Of a DNA stretch of 8,701 nt, positions 7,542-8,701 are shown piece by piece. Origin of the DNA: Kiritimatiellaceae bacterium (lineage in GTDB: Bacteria; Verrucomicrobiota; Kiritimatiellia; Kiritimatiellales; Pontiellaceae); NCBI GenBank assembly GCA_002691095.1, contig NZGU01000021.1, positions 46,438 through 55,138 of the forward strand, written 5' to 3'. How positions within the stretch are numbered: the first letter of the stretch is position 1; each line of letters begins with the position of its first letter. A program made the translations under genes and the position numbers. The notes beneath the pieces were generated by a model. It was not told the origin of the DNA, searched no databases, and saw nothing but the letters and a program-made list of their open reading frames with translations.

Positions 7542-8410
7542 CTCATCACCATCCGCTCGATCTCATGCCCCCGCCCCAGCTCCACCACCACATCCGCCCG
7601 CTCCGGAAACTCACGCCACATCCAACGCGTCAACCGCTCAAACAACGCCACAAACGAACGCACCTCCTCATCCCCCATAATACGCCCTCCGCCCCCCCGC
7701 TCCCGCAACCGACGCTCCTGCTTCAACCGATTCTCCACCACCGCCTCAAACGACGACGGACGCATAAAAATCCAATGCGAAAACAGACCAAAAAATCCCT
7801 GATACGCCCCCCCCAGCCGATCATTCACAAACGAACGCCAAACCCCCTCCGCATCATCCCTCCGCTCCAGCGCATTCACCGGCTCCACCAATGCCTCCAC
7901 CGGCTCCGCCACCGCCCCCATGCACCACCCCTCAAACAGAATCAAATCCGGCGCCCGCTCCAACCGCAGCCACTCCTCCGCACGATCATCACGCGCCTTA
8001 TCAAACCGCGGACACACCGCCTCCGCCCAATCCCCCCGCTCGCACCCCTCCACAAAAGCCATTCCCAGCCCCACATCATGCGTTCCCGGAACCCCCCGAT
8101 TCGCCAACAACGGATGCATCCGCCCCGCCAGATCAACCCGCTCATCCCGCGTCATATAGAGATCATCCAACGAACCAACCGCCACCGACCAACCATGCAG
8201 CCCCTCCAAATACGCCTTCAAAAACCCCGCCAACGTCGACTTCCCGCTCCCCTGCGCCCCATTCAACCCCACGCACAACAAGCCCTCCCCCTTCCAAGAC
8301 ACCATCCGCTCACCCAACGGCACAAAATATCGCAACGCTCGCGACCGATATGCCTCCGACAACCCCTCTTTTTCTATAAAATTATCTAAAATTGTATTAA
8401 TTTCACTCAT
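7538..8410 (-). CDS. D-glycerate 3-kinase (plant/yeast-type P-loop kinase)
   Basis: A 290-residue P-loop kinase expected to convert D-glycerate and ATP to 3-phosphoglycerate in the cytoplasm. The Walker A loop is GLNGAQGSGKSTLA (48-61). The family signature follows: SLDDLYMTRDER (80-91), HPLLANRGVPGTHD (99-112), PRFDKARDDR (134-143) and FEGWCMG (159-165). This pattern is that of the plant GLYK / yeast YGR205w group, related to phosphoribulokinase and uridine kinase, and differs from the GarK/GlxK and GckA glycerate kinases. It is the first gene of the operon and overlaps the phosphatase by 4 bp. In context it re-phosphorylates the glycerate released by the phosphorylase, making the acceptor substrate of the synthase. 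The start at 8410 has no clear Shine-Dalgarno site; the next Met (residue 36) would delete N-terminal helix sequence, so 8410 is kept. Related P-loop kinases exist, but the RG-x-x-GTHD motif is quite specific. Confidence 0.88.
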   Translation of the reverse strand: MSEINTILDNFIEKEGLSEAYRSRALRYFVPLGERMVSWKGEGLLCVGLNGAQGSGKSTLAGFLKAYLEGLHGWSVAVGSLDDLYMTRDERVDLAGRMHPLLANRGVPGTHDVGLGMAFVEGCERGDWAEAVCPRFDKARDDRAEEWLRLERAPDLILFEGWCMGAVAEPVEALVEPVNALERRDDAEGVWRSFVNDRLGGAYQGFFGLFSHWIFMRPSSFEAVVENRLKQERRLRERGGGGRIMGDEEVRSFVALFERLTRWMWREFPERADVVVELGRGHEIERMVMR

Positions 8411-8419
8411 TAAACCGTA

Positions 8420-8447
8420 TTTGTACTAAATCCCTAAAAAATAACAA
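8420..8447 (-). promoter_or_regulatory. Candidate promoter of the glucosylglycerate operon
   Basis: On the - strand TTGTTA (8447-8442) and TACAAA (8425-8420) are separated by 16 bp, each matching the sigma-70 boxes at four of six positions. The -10 box ends only 9 nt before the ATG, so the transcript would be nearly leaderless, which agrees with the absence of a Shine-Dalgarno site. The surrounding 8385-8485 is the most A/T-rich part of the window. The -10-like octamer AGTACAAA occurs twice, 29 bp apart (8420-8427 and 8449-8456). Weak boxes in A/T-rich DNA arise easily by chance. Confidence 0.3.
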
Positions 8448-8484
8448 TTTTGTACTCTTTTCACCAAAAAAAAACCACTTTCAA

Positions 8485-8620
8485 TTCGGTTTACTCCTTT
8501 ATCCTCTCACAACAAAGCAGAACACGTGCCACTCTCATCTCTCCCACTCACACACCCAAAAACCCGCCCCCCATCTACAGCAATGCAATGCCCATCTCTT
8601 CCACCTTTCCGTGTTTGGGT
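8485..8620. other. C-rich intergenic stretch with no recognised gene
   Basis: This stretch is strongly C-rich and G-poor on the + strand (for example CACACACCCAAAAACCCGCCCCCC at about 8550-8573). I find no plausible gene, tRNA or terminator. Tiny - strand frames exist (a six-codon and a fourteen-codon one) but have no convincing start sites. Confidence 0.5.
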
Positions 8621-8701
8621 GGTAGGGCGTGTTCGCCGAACGCGCCTCCCTGCGGACGGGTGTTGGTAGGGCGTGCTCGCCGAACGCGCCTCCCTGCGGA
8701 C
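8621..8701. repeat. Tandem 37-bp palindrome-containing repeat, two copies, 44-bp period, running off the window
   Basis: Copies at 8621-8657 and 8665-8701 are identical except at one position (T at 8632, C at 8676) and are separated by GGGTGTT. Each begins GGTAGGGCGTG and ends CCTCCCTGCGGAC. The core is an inverted repeat: in copy 1 the arms GGCGTGTTCG and CGAACGCGCC flank a single C, with one mismatch between arms (G-U in RNA); copy 2 has two. The second copy ends exactly at the last base, so the array may continue. Its G content on the + strand stands out against the C-rich DNA to its left. It looks like a dispersed or tandem intergenic repeat of the REP/BIME kind; no associated transposase is in view. 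Confidence 0.85.

Noticed and set aside
7565..8389. Long + strand frames opposite the glycerate kinase (also 7891-8379)
   Set aside because: Pro/Thr/Arg/His-rich shadow products with no motif; the - strand kinase signature is clear.
8485..8612. Short - strand leader ORFs (six and fourteen codons) upstream of the kinase
   Set aside because: No convincing ribosome-binding site or composition, and too short to support without conservation data.
8621..8701. CRISPR array
   Set aside because: Only two units, with a 7-bp gap instead of a 25-40-bp spacer, and no cas genes in view.

Overview
The window looks like chromosomal DNA from a Gram-negative, outer-membrane-bearing bacterium. A TonB-dependent receptor and a signal-peptide-bearing, formylglycine-type sulfatase are present. 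Sulfatases are especially numerous in the Planctomycetota-Verrucomicrobiota-Kiritimatiellota group, so a Kiritimatiellota or Verrucomicrobiota relative is my guess. That guess is inference from gene content; no rRNA or other marker is present. The + strand is rich in C and poor in G almost throughout, in genes of both orientations and in the intergenic DNA, which suggests the - strand is the replication-leading strand.

Left part (1-2185, + strand): the last 26 codons of a protein that ends like a SpoIIE/RsbU-type PP2C phosphatase, then a cobalamin (B12) riboswitch at about 138-260, then a BtuB-like TonB-dependent outer-membrane receptor. This is the classic arrangement of B12 uptake under B12 feedback control. 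A convergent gene (2180-3652, - strand) encodes an exported sulfatase with the Cys-type C-T-P-S-R active site; its stop codon overlaps the btuB stop.

Right part (3790-8410, - strand): a tightly packed three-gene operon, transcribed from 8410 towards 3790. The order is a P-loop D-glycerate 3-kinase, a HAD-IIB phosphatase of the mannosyl/glucosyl-3-phosphoglycerate phosphatase family, and a 989-residue fusion. The fusion joins an N-terminal glucosyl-3-phosphoglycerate synthase-like glycosyltransferase to a C-terminal GH13_18 sugar phosphorylase resembling glucosylglycerate phosphorylase. The cistrons overlap by 4 bp (ATGA and GTGA). Together they can run a closed cycle: glycerate to 3-phosphoglycerate (kinase), to glucosyl-3-phosphoglycerate (synthase half), to glucosylglycerate (phosphatase), and back to glucose 1-phosphate plus glycerate (phosphorylase half). 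Synthesis and breakdown of the compatible solute glucosylglycerate would thus be encoded together, with the synthase and the phosphorylase in one polypeptide. This is the most interesting item in the window.

The right edge (8411-8701) is non-coding. It holds an A/T-rich promoter-like stretch next to the kinase start, a C-rich, G-poor stretch, and at least two copies of a 37-bp palindrome-containing repeat with a 44-bp period that runs up to the window edge.
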